A DNA stretch of 6,394 bases from Patescibacteria group bacterium (GCA_018894495.1 JAHIOY010000025.1:1-6394); one strand, 5' to 3'. Positions 1 through 5,137 are shown, numbered from the stretch's first letter. Program-made: numbers and translations. Notes: generated by a model not told the origin, from the sequence alone.

Positions 1-160
1 CACGATAGGAATAAGCGCCTATTAATTTACCGCCGAGTTTTTTACCATGAAAGGGGTTTTGTTGAATAATTGGCAGTGCGGCCAAAATCTTATCTTGATA
101 AATTTTTGGAATTTTTGCGAGTTGCTTTTTTGCCCTTTGCTTTATTTTTAATTGATACAT
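1..160 (-). CDS. RelE/ParE-family toxin (partial, C-terminus beyond window)
   Basis: The 53 visible residues begin MYQLKIKQRAKKQLAKIP, followed by a helical stretch and an NPFHGKKLGGKL segment. This is the usual N-terminal layout of the RelE/ParE superfamily: a first beta strand, a helix rich in Lys and Leu, then an NPxxGKxL turn. Members are either ribosome-dependent mRNA endonucleases (RelE type) or gyrase poisons (ParE type). The C-terminal strands and catalytic residues that would separate them lie outside the window. The start at 160 is supported by an AAAGGA ribosome binding site about 12 nt upstream and by the family-typical first residues. It lies downstream of the antitoxin gene and overlaps its end by 71 bp in another frame, so the two are probably co-transcribed and translationally coupled. 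The sequence ends in ...GAYSYR at the window edge. Confidence 0.8.
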   Translation of the reverse strand, partial: MYQLKIKQRAKKQLAKIPKIYQDKILAALPIIQQNPFHGKKLGGKLIGAYSYR

Positions 161-476
161 TATATTTATTTTTTCCTTTATCGGCCAAGATATAACCATA
201 CTCTTTAAGTAATTCTTCAAGGGTTGTCCAGTTTTTATATTCTCCGCTTTTAACGGCGCGGTCAACTTCCGCAATATCTTTGTCTAAATCAGGAAATTCA
301 CGCATCACTTCTAATGTTTCCTGCCATGATTCAAATTCTTCGGCCGACATAATTACGGCCTTGGGCCGGCCTCTTTCAGTCAATGTAAAATATTGCCCCG
401 GTTTTTGGACTTCTTTTGCTATATCAAAAAATTTTTTTCTTGCCTCAGTGATAGACAGAGTAGTTTTTGTGTTCAT
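90..476 (-). CDS. Phd/YefM-family antitoxin
   Basis: A 128-residue protein. Residues about 5-60 match the Phd/YefM fold: ITEARKKFFDIAKEV (first helix), then PGQYFTLTERGRPKAVIMS (beta hairpin with the family's T-x-R-G-R-P-K-A-V-I pattern), then AEEFESWQETLEVM. These proteins dimerise, bind operator palindromes and neutralise the cognate toxin through a flexible C-terminal tail. Here that tail (residues about 61-128) is charged and long; most family members are about 80-100 residues. Its last 23 residues are encoded in the overlap with the toxin gene and are very basic (KNKAKGKKATRKNSKNLSR). The start at 476 has an AAAGGT ribosome binding site a few bases upstream. The order antitoxin-then-toxin is classical and suggests autoregulation. 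A perfect inverted repeat at 492-526 is positioned where an operator could lie, but that role is inference. Confidence 0.82.
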   Translation of the reverse strand: MNTKTTLSITEARKKFFDIAKEVQKPGQYFTLTERGRPKAVIMSAEEFESWQETLEVMREFPDLDKDIAEVDRAVKSGEYKNWTTLEELLKEYGYILADKGKNKYNVSIKNKAKGKKATRKNSKNLSR

Positions 477-491
477 ATTTACCTTTTATTG

Positions 492-526
492 TATAGGAAT
501 TTCAATCTTTGATCGAAATTCCTATA
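492..526. repeat. Inverted repeat next to the antitoxin start (possible operator)
   Basis: TATAGGAATTTC (492-503) and GAAATTCCTATA (515-526) are perfect 12-bp inverted arms around an 11-nt loop. The repeat ends 16 bp upstream of the antitoxin start codon. Phd-type antitoxins bind such palindromes to repress their own operon, so this is an operator candidate. It could equally be a member of the run of hairpins that continues to 595. Confidence 0.6.
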
Positions 527-530
527 AAGC

Positions 531-563
531 GTCTAAATTTTTGACAAAGTCAAAAATTTAGAC
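531..563. repeat. Perfect hairpin, 15-bp arms with AAA loop
   Basis: GTCTAAATTTTTGAC (531-545) is followed by AAA and its exact complement GTCAAAAATTTAGAC (549-563). It has no adjoining T-run, so it is not a canonical intrinsic terminator. It is the second of three hairpins packed between 492 and 595. Confidence 0.8.
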
Positions 564-570
564 AAATAGC

Positions 571-595
571 GCAAAATTTCCGAAGGAAATTTTGC
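571..595. repeat. Perfect hairpin, 11-bp arms with GAA loop
   Basis: GCAAAATTTCC (571-581), loop GAA, then GGAAATTTTGC (585-595). The core TTTCC-GAA-GGAAA is similar to the TTTTCCC-GAA-GGAAAA junction inside the ATPase repeat array near 1958-1970, hinting that both derive from a common small repeat type. It is not followed by a T-run on either strand. Confidence 0.75.
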
Positions 596-680
596 CTATG
601 TACATTACTTTCTATTACTAAATGGCGACTTTATTATGTCCATAATAGCGTACATCAAAATACTCTGTCAAGAGAGTTTG

Positions 681-844
681 TTAAATCAACTTTTTCTCCT
701 TAAAACTGAAAACCTTACTCTTGGTGATAATGATGTGGTCTAAAACGTCTCCAATTCCTTGATTTTCTCTTTTAATTCTACCAAAAAATCTTCTTCTTGG
801 CAATTTTTATCAACGAAAATGTCGTTCCAATATGATAATTTCAT
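681..844 (-). pseudogene. RadC-like (JAB/MPN domain) C-terminal remnant
   Basis: The minus strand from 758 to 681 reads GIGDV-LDHIIITKSKVFSFKEK-KLI and then TAA. This resembles the conserved end of RadC proteins, which is typically G-I-x-x-L-D-H-(I/V)-I-I-G-x-x-x-Y-x-S-F-x-E. The preceding frame, from an ATG at 844 to a TAG at 740, contains QEEDF and VELKEKIKEL. These could correspond to the S-x-E-D-I-x-L-T-x-x-L-K-E helix just before that segment, so one frameshift near 755-760 would join them. The zinc-binding HNHPSGD motif that precedes this helix in RadC is not recognisable. RadC is a JAB-domain protein often carried on mobile or accessory DNA. The match is short, and I give it as a likely remnant, not a gene. 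Confidence 0.42.
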
Positions 845-1130
845 ATTCTTTTAATTTTGAAAAAATTAAAAAATTTAGTTGAGCAATTTAGAAATTTCAT
901 ACCCTGATAGCGTTTAATAACGTCTAAGGTTCTACCTTTATTCTACCTTAAACACTTTCTTTACCCAATATATTTCCTTATTTCTTCTATACTCCTGAAC
1001 TTTGCCATGGCAAAGTTCAGGAGTATAGAATATTTAAGGTTCTACTTTTGGGCAAAGTCCTAAAATCATTAAATTTTAAAGGTTTATGTATGAAACTTCT
1101 AAATTGGTTTGACATTTTTATCAACGAAAA
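803..1130. repeat. 17-bp exact direct repeat pair
   Basis: ATTTTTATCAACGAAAA occurs at 803-819 and again at 1114-1130 in the same orientation, 311 bp apart. Both copies read as (I/F)FVDKN on the minus strand. The pair brackets the RadC-like fragment's upstream portion and the 46-bp palindrome, so it could be a footprint of a duplication or of recombination. Confidence 0.55.
985..1030. repeat. Perfect 46-bp palindrome
   Basis: Bases 985-1007 are the exact reverse complement of 1008-1030, with no spacer. The centre is TTTGCCATGGCAAA. Such a sequence can form a hairpin in RNA or a cruciform in DNA. No T-run follows on either strand. Because the centre contains CCATGG, an ATG with the same first codons (MAKFRSIE) begins on both strands: 15 codons on the minus strand (1008 to 961) and 18 on the plus strand (1007 to 1063). 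It is positioned between the ATPase pseudogene and the RadC-like fragment. Confidence 0.9.
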
Positions 1131-1477
1131 AAATATTATTACTTAAAAATCCTTAAGGAATTAAAAATCGGAATAAAATCAGTAATAAAATTATAAGTTG
1201 CGGCGCCAGAAGGATTAAGAATATGCAGGAAAACTAATGAAAAACCTAAGATATTTAAGACACCCCACATTAAGAGGTTTTGACGAATAACTCCCATCGC
1301 CGAACGACCGATTTTTATCAATTCCGGAATTTGGGACAAATCATCTTTCATCATGGCAATGTCAGCGGCTTCAATTGCCGCATCCGAACCAATGGCGCCC
1401 ATAGCGATTCCAATATCTGCCAAAGCTAAGACGGGCGCGTCATTTACTCCATCGCCAACCATTGCCACCGTATATTC

Positions 1478-1510
1478 TTTATCCCGCCCCTTCTGAAGGG
1501 GCGGGATAAA
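1478..1510. repeat. 33-bp palindrome inserted in frame in the ATPase
   Basis: TTTATCCCGCCCCTTC (1478-1493), a single central T, then GAAGGGGCGGGATAAA (1495-1510). The arms are perfect 16-bp complements. It is exactly 11 codons long and in phase, encoding FIPPLQKGRDK (residues 195-205) between the P-domain helix and VAMVGDGVNDAP. Homologues normally have only a short linker here, so it reads as an inserted element. It is much more GC-rich than its surroundings. Confidence 0.85.
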
Positions 1511-1931
1511 AACTTGTTCTTTATTGGAGTATTTTTTATAATATTCCAATTTATCCTTTGGTAAAAGATTAGCATGGAACTCATCAATCCCTATTTCCTC
1601 AGATATTCTTTGAGCGATTTGCTCGTTATCGCCGGTGAGCATCACGGTTTTTTCTACGCCCATTTTTTTTAATTCTTCCATCGTCTCTTTTATTTTTGGC
1701 CTGAGTTCGTCAACTAAGGCTATAAAACCAACCAATTCATGGTTGTAGGCAACCAGGGTAACGTTAAATCGTTTTAACGTTATTTTCTTTATTTCGGAAA
1801 GCTGCTGCTGATTTATTTTAATTTTTAAGTCCTGAAAAAAAGATAATTTACCTATTATAATCTTTTTATTTTTATAAAAAGCTGACATTCCCCTGCCGCC
1901 ATATTCCTCAAAGCTTTCCGGTTCATTGATT

Positions 1932-2006
1932 CGTGATTTTTCCTTTCGTGATTTTTCCTTCGGGAAAAATCCACTCGGGAAAAATCCACTCGGGAAAAAT
2001 CCACTG
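1932..2006. repeat. 15-bp tandem array in two orientations, in frame in the ATPase
   Basis: Five 15-bp units without gaps on the plus strand. Two copies are CGTGATTTTTCCTTY (1932-1946, 1947-1961) and three are GGGAAAAATCCACTS (1962-1976, 1977-1991, 1992-2006). The two unit types are near reverse complements of each other, sharing GATTTTTCC and GGAAAAATC, so the array is both tandem and inverted. On the coding strand it gives the pentapeptides SGFFP x3 then KEKSR x2 (residues about 30-54), in the loop between the HP helix and the GGRG motif. It is not CRISPR: units abut, with no spacers. Confidence 0.9.
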
Positions 2007-2177
2007 GGAATGTTTTTTTCTTTAGCATAATCAATAATGGTATGAGCAATCGGATGACTGGAATATAAGGAAGGAATAACGGCCAAGACCAAAATTTCAT
2101 CTTCTTTATTTCTGAATTTTTCAGAAATAAAAACTTGAAAAAATTTATTTTCTTAGTATTCTCCATTTTAATCTTAG

Positions 2178-2246
2178 TCATTTGATGAGCTTTAAAAATT
2201 CTTGTTCGGCGACAATTTTCACTCCTAATTTTTTTGCCTTATCGTC
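2178..2246 (-). pseudogene. Second, diverged copy of the DNA ligase C-terminus (BRCT tail)
   Basis: Just downstream of ligA, the minus strand encodes DDKAKKLGVKIV and then AEQEFLKLIK before a TGA. It aligns with the last residues of the LigA in this window (ERAKRLGIKIV, NEKEFLAMLK), sharing AK-LG-KIV-E-EFL, and is the final strand and helix of a BRCT domain. The nucleotide sequence is diverged from ligA, so this is not a recent duplication. In-frame homology stops exactly where the palindromic element at 2244-2276 begins, and a TGA lies inside that element, so no full domain exists. It may be the remains of a second ligase gene or of another BRCT protein. The stop overlaps an ATG (ATGA), but the reading frame beginning there (MTKIKMENTKK...) runs out of frame over the ATPase pseudogene and does not look like a gene. 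Confidence 0.68.
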
Positions 2247-2276
2247 CCAGTAGTAGAGCGTAGCTCACTACGGGAC
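2244..2276. repeat. GTAGTAG/CACTAC palindromic element, copy 1
   Basis: Plus strand GTCCCAGTAGTAGAGC (2244-2259), loop GTA, GCTCACTACGGGAC (2263-2276). The arms pair apart from two bulged bases, the core being GTAGTAG (2250-2256) against CACTAC (2266-2271). It lies between the ligA stop and the ligase-tail remnant and marks the exact point where the remnant's homology ends. It shares its core and its asymmetry with the elements at 3532-3565 and 5182-5222. Confidence 0.75.
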
Positions 2277-2295
2277 TTCGCTTAATTTGTATTAG

Positions 2296-4380
2296 CTATT
2301 TTAACATTGCTAAAAACTCCTTTTCATTAACAATCTTTATTCCTAACCGCTTCGCTCGCTCGTATTTGGAGCCGGGCTCTTTGCCGACGACAACATAGTC
2401 AGTTTTTTTGGAAACCGATTCCGAAACCTCGCCACCCCGCAATCTGATTTTTTCTTTCGCCTCCCCTCTACTCATTGACTCTAAACTCCCAGTTAAGACA
2501 AATGTCAATCCCCTCAACTTTAAACTTTTAACTTTAAACTTTAAACTTTCTATTTCCACTCCCACCTTTTTTAATTTTTCCAAAAATTCCAAGTTTCTCT
2601 TTTCTTGAAAGAAGTCGTAAATTGATTTCCCGACAATGGGTCCCACATCACTTATTTTTTGCAAGTCCTCAAGGGAAGCGTTTTTTAATTTTCCGAGTGT
2701 TTCAAAACGCTCAGCCAAATCCTGAGCTGTTTCCACGCCAGCGTTTCGGATGCCTAAGGCATAAATAAATTTTGGCAAAGTAATTTTCTTTTTGGCTTGA
2801 ATGGCGGAAATTAAGTTTTGGGCTGATTTTTCGGCAAATCTCTCCAAGGGTATAATATCTCCTATTTCCAACGTAAAGAGGTCAGCGGAGTCAGAAATTA
2901 AACCCTCATCTAATAATTTATCTATGATTTTGGGACCCAAACCAATAATATTAAAGCCGTCGGCCGAAACAAAATGCTCAAAATATTCCCTTTTACGAGC
3001 CGGGCATTTTGGATTTTGGCAGCGCCAGATGACTTCCTTTTCGGGTTTTACCAGTTCTGTTTGGCAAACCGGGCAATTTTTTGGCATTTTAAACTCTTTT
3101 TCTTTGCCTGTCCTCAATTCCGGCAAGACCTTAATTACACGAGGTATTACATCCCCGGCCCGGCCGACAATGACCGTATCGCCAATTTTCACTCCCAGCC
3201 GTTTTATTTCGTCTTCGTTATGTAAAGTGGCTCGGGAAATTGTCACCCCGCCAATGCCGACCGGTTTTAAAACCGCTACCGGCGTTATGGCTCCGGTTCT
3301 ACCCACATGGAGTTTTATGTCCTCAACGCTCGTTGTTGCCTGCTGGGGAGAAAATTTAAAGGCCCGGACTCCCCTAGGGGCTTTGCCAACCACGCCCAGT
3401 TCCTGAAAAAGAGAATTATTATTGACATTCACCACCACGCCGTCAATCTGAAAGGGAAATTTTTCTCTGTTTTTTACCGCCTCCTTCCAAAATTCCTTCA
3501 CCTGGGCTAAATTTTGGTATTCATTTCCCTTGGGGGGTAGTGAAGCAAAAGCTCTACTACCCCCCTTGTCTGTTTTAAATCCCAAAACCGGCAAAATCTG
3601 GTGCTCTTCCGAATGCTTTTTCTGACCCAAGTCAGTAACAAGAGCGTAGGCTAAAAATTTTAGGGGTCTGGAGGCCGCCAATATCGGGTTCAACTGCCTA
3701 ATGGAACCAGCAGCCAAATTTCGGGGATTGGCAAAGGTCTTTTCTCCTTTTTTGGCCAATTCTTTGTTTAGCCGCTCAAAGTCCTTTAAATTCATATATA
3801 CCTCGCCGCGAATCTCTATTTCTCCCCGCTCAATCAACTTTCTTATTTTTTCTTCAATTTGTTTATTCGGCGGTCTCCCGCGAATTTCCAATTTTAAGGG
3901 AATTGATTCAATTGTTTTTAAATTCTGGGTTACGTCTTCGCCGATTTTTCCATCGCCTCTGGTTGAGCCAACTTTGAAAAGCCCGTTTTCATAAATTAAA
4001 GAAATGGCAAAGCCGTCAATTTTCAATTCGGCAAAATAATCAAGTTTTTCTTCGGGAAGCAATCTTTTCAAATAATCTTCCCAGTCGTTTAATTCCTCAG
4101 CCGAAAAAACATCCTCCATTGAAAGCATCCGAGTTTTATGGCTGACTTTTTTGAAGCCGGCCAAGGGTTTGCCGCCCACCCGCTGAGTCGGCGAATCCGG
4201 AGTTATAAATTCCGGAAACTGCTGTTCTAATTTATAAAGCTCGTGCTTCAAAGAATCCAAAACCGCGTCAGAAATTTCCTGCCTGTCCAAAACATGATAT
4301 AAATAGCGATGATGCGAAATCACCTTTTTCAATTTTTCAATCCGGGCTTTCGCCTCTGCTTTAATTATATTTTCCGCCAT
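2296..4380 (-). CDS. ligA: NAD+-dependent DNA ligase LigA
   Basis: Seals nicks in replication and repair using NAD+ as adenylate donor. At 694 residues it is slightly longer than typical (about 670). Domains in order: Ia (about 1-75, HHRYLYHVLD and ISDAVLDSL); adenylation domain with the catalytic lysine in ELKIDGF (Lys120), RGEVYM (191-196), NPRNLAAGSIRQL (218-230), QIDGVVVNV (311-319) and AFKF (340-343); OB fold; zinc finger (Cys436, Cys439, Cys454, Cys459); helix-hairpin-helix region; BRCT (about 623-694, FVLTGSLESMSR). Two positions are unusual. Leu41 replaces the Tyr of the ISDAxYD motif (E. coli Tyr35), and Asn318 replaces the Lys of DGVVIKV (E. coli Lys290). A palindromic repeat is inserted at residues 272-283, and a low-complexity linker lies at 611-622. 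The ATG start is clear, but its AAAGGT is about 14 nt upstream, longer than usual spacing. Confidence 0.97.
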   Translation of the reverse strand: MAENIIKAEAKARIEKLKKVISHHRYLYHVLDRQEISDAVLDSLKHELYKLEQQFPEFITPDSPTQRVGGKPLAGFKKVSHKTRMLSMEDVFSAEELNDWEDYLKRLLPEEKLDYFAELKIDGFAISLIYENGLFKVGSTRGDGKIGEDVTQNLKTIESIPLKLEIRGRPPNKQIEEKIRKLIERGEIEIRGEVYMNLKDFERLNKELAKKGEKTFANPRNLAAGSIRQLNPILAASRPLKFLAYALVTDLGQKKHSEEHQILPVLGFKTDKGGSRAFASLPPKGNEYQNLAQVKEFWKEAVKNREKFPFQIDGVVVNVNNNSLFQELGVVGKAPRGVRAFKFSPQQATTSVEDIKLHVGRTGAITPVAVLKPVGIGGVTISRATLHNEDEIKRLGVKIGDTVIVGRAGDVIPRVIKVLPELRTGKEKEFKMPKNCPVCQTELVKPEKEVIWRCQNPKCPARKREYFEHFVSADGFNIIGLGPKIIDKLLDEGLISDSADLFTLEIGDIIPLERFAEKSAQNLISAIQAKKKITLPKFIYALGIRNAGVETAQDLAERFETLGKLKNASLEDLQKISDVGPIVGKSIYDFFQEKRNLEFLEKLKKVGVEIESLKFKVKSLKLRGLTFVLTGSLESMSRGEAKEKIRLRGGEVSESVSKKTDYVVVGKEPGSKYERAKRLGIKIVNEKEFLAMLK
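2516..2549. repeat. Short ACTTTAA tandem microrepeat in ligA
   Basis: The plus strand carries four to five near-tandem copies of a 7-8 nt unit (AACTTTAA, ACTTTTAA, CTTTAAA, CTTTAAA, CTTT). On the coding strand it encodes the Lys/Leu-rich linker ESLKFKVKSLKL (residues 611-622) between the helix-hairpin-helix region and the BRCT domain, a place that tolerates length change. Confidence 0.7.
3532..3565. repeat. GTAGTAG/CACTAC palindromic element, copy 2, in frame in ligA
   Basis: Arms GGGGGGTAGTGAAGC (3532-3546) and GCTCTACTACCCCCC (3551-3565) around an AAAA loop. On the minus strand the core is GTAGTAG-AGC...GCTT-CACTAC, the same asymmetric pairing as copy 1. It adds KGGSRAFASLPP (residues 272-283) to LigA in the surface loop after LPVLGFK, where other ligases have a short connector, and keeps the frame open. 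Confidence 0.8.
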
Positions 4381-4461
4381 ATTTTATAATTTTTACCTTT
4401 GCAAGCCCTTGATGAACTTGACACATATTGCTCATTTGCTATTCTATAATCACTAAACGTG

Positions 4462-4486
4462 GGGCGGATTCTATATGAGTCCGTCC
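4462..4486. repeat. Imperfect hairpin downstream of the NYN gene
   Basis: GGGCGGATTC (4462-4471), loop TATAT, GAGTCCGTCC (4477-4486); 8 of 10 positions pair. It lies 4 bp beyond the NYN gene's stop codon. In the direction of that gene's transcription there is no T-run after the stem; the T-rich tract (4487-4500) is on the other side, which would fit plus-strand termination only. Its role is therefore uncertain. Confidence 0.5.
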
Positions 4487-4489
4487 TAT

Positions 4490-5137
4490 TTATTTTTTTT
4501 CATCCATCTTCAGACGATATTTCAAATACTCAAAATCCCTAAAATTCGCGCCGGCAAACTGCCGAATTTCTTTGGCGGTTCTCGGCGCACGGGCTAAAAT
4601 AATAACTTCCTTGCCCTGTTTTTTTAAATATTTAAAAACTGGCAGAAAATCGCCGTCGCCGGAAAGTACAATCACTCTATTAAAATTTTCCTTTTCTTTC
4701 ATCAAATAAAACGCCATCTCAACATCGCAATTCGCTTTTCGTTTGCTTGTGCCATCGTCTTGTTCGTAAAGTTTTACCGGTTTCAAGTATAACTCATAAC
4801 CAAATTGTTTAAGTTTTAAATAAAAACGAACTCGCTGTAAATGGCGGGCGATTAAGGCAAGTTCTGCTTCATTTAATTTATTGGTTTCATTTCTGACTAA
4901 ATTAACCAGATATTTTTCAAGCTCATCTATAGACACGGTATGATTATTTAAATAATCGTATTTAAAATTGTGAATTTCAACGCCGCCAAAATAAAGGGCT
5001 TTAGAAATTTCATATTTCTCTTTTAAGTATTTCAGTAGTTTCTGATAATCTATTTTCCACCCTAAACTTTTTTCTCCGCCGTAAAATAGATTTGACGCAT
5101 CTATAAACGTATAAGTTATTTGTTTATTGTGATTCAT
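4490..5137 (-). CDS. NYN domain (LabA/DUF88-like, PIN fold) protein
   Basis: A 215-residue protein with the acidic-residue layout of the NYN family, PIN-like predicted metal-dependent RNases. These are: an N-terminal strand with Asp and Asn (TYTFIDASNLFYGG, Asp13 and Asn16); the basic-then-acidic helix start KRKANCDVEMAFYLM (Asp138); SGDGDFLPVFKYLKKQGK (Asp161, Asp163); and a final beta strand VIILA followed by a charged tail. A helical stretch (about 65-112) separates the first and second acidic clusters. The true substrate is unknown for most of this family. I chose the ATG at 5137 because homology begins there. The frame stays open to a GTG at 5293, but that extension is a translation of the palindromic repeats (GGGGNPSSSPS...). 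No strong ribosome binding site is visible before 5137. It is separated from the upstream gene by 179 bp and from ligA by 109 bp. Confidence 0.85.
   Translation of the reverse strand: MNHNKQITYTFIDASNLFYGGEKSLGWKIDYQKLLKYLKEKYEISKALYFGGVEIHNFKYDYLNNHTVSIDELEKYLVNLVRNETNKLNEAELALIARHLQRVRFYLKLKQFGYELYLKPVKLYEQDDGTSKRKANCDVEMAFYLMKEKENFNRVIVLSGDGDFLPVFKYLKKQGKEVIILARAPRTAKEIRQFAGANFRDFEYLKYRLKMDEKK

Larger units (their letters stand above)
477..1138. other. Gene-free, degenerate region with palindromes
   Basis: This 662-bp stretch holds no intact gene. I see three hairpins (492-595), a RadC-like C-terminal fragment split over two frames (681-844), a 46-bp perfect palindrome (985-1030), a 17-bp direct repeat (803-819 and 1114-1130), and an 11-bp direct repeat TAAGGTTCTAC (925-935 and 1035-1045). 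Short minus-strand frames abut each other: a 19-codon frame (841-900) whose TGA overlaps the ATG of the next (740-844), and a 15-codon frame (961-1008). These look like eroded coding DNA rather than functional genes. Confidence 0.6.
1139..2152 (-). pseudogene. P1B-type metal-transporting ATPase, C-terminal fragment
   Basis: The open frame encodes the back half of a CopA/ZntA-like transporter, which normally exports metal ions across the inner membrane. Counting from the TTG at 2092, visible motifs are SSHP (11-14, the P1B nucleotide-domain His-Pro), GGRG (65-68), DELRP (128-132), TGDN (153-156) and GDGVNDAP (213-220). Two hydrophobic helices follow (about 272-292 and 297-313), ending NSLRIFK like intact homologues. 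The N-terminal transmembrane helices, the actuator TGE and the phosphorylation motif DKTGT are all missing. Family-like sequence (ENKFFQVFISEKF...) extends upstream of the TTG to an in-frame TAA at 2153, with no ATG, so I treat it as 5'-truncated. Two repeat-derived insertions lie inside it, at residues 30-54 and 195-205. A soluble HAD-like role is unlikely without the catalytic Asp. Fully intact length would be more than twice this. Confidence 0.82.

Noticed and set aside
488..493. Minus-strand -10 box TACAAT before the antitoxin
   Set aside because: Transcription from it would start at or inside the AAAGGT ribosome binding site, and no well-spaced -35 element is present.
280..561. Plus-strand frame of 93 codons opposite the antitoxin
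   Set aside because: It is antisense to the well-supported Phd/YefM gene and runs into the hairpin region; there is no domain or ribosome binding site.
961..1063. Short genes MAKFRSIEEIRKYIG (minus) and MAKFRSIE... (plus) starting in the 46-bp palindrome
   Set aside because: They have 15 and 18 codons, with their beginnings forced to be identical by the palindrome; there is no ribosome binding site evidence or family.
1932..2006. CRISPR array
   Set aside because: Units are 15 bp, contiguous, without spacers, and in frame with the ATPase coding sequence.
1855..2181. Minus-strand frame beginning MTKIKMENTKK, coupled by ATGA to the ligase-tail remnant
   Set aside because: It overlaps the ATPase pseudogene in another frame. 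Its later part is only a frame-shifted reading of the 15-bp array (VDFSR repeats), while the ATPase frame has real motifs.
2801..3406. A 201-codon plus-strand frame opposite ligA
   Set aside because: It is antisense to conserved OB-fold and zinc-finger sequence of ligA; its open frame follows from the ligA codon pattern, and the translation has no recognisable domain.
4418..4450. Plus-strand promoter TTGACA...TATAAT
   Set aside because: The spacer is 21 bp, too long for a normal sigma-70 promoter, and there is no plus-strand gene downstream.
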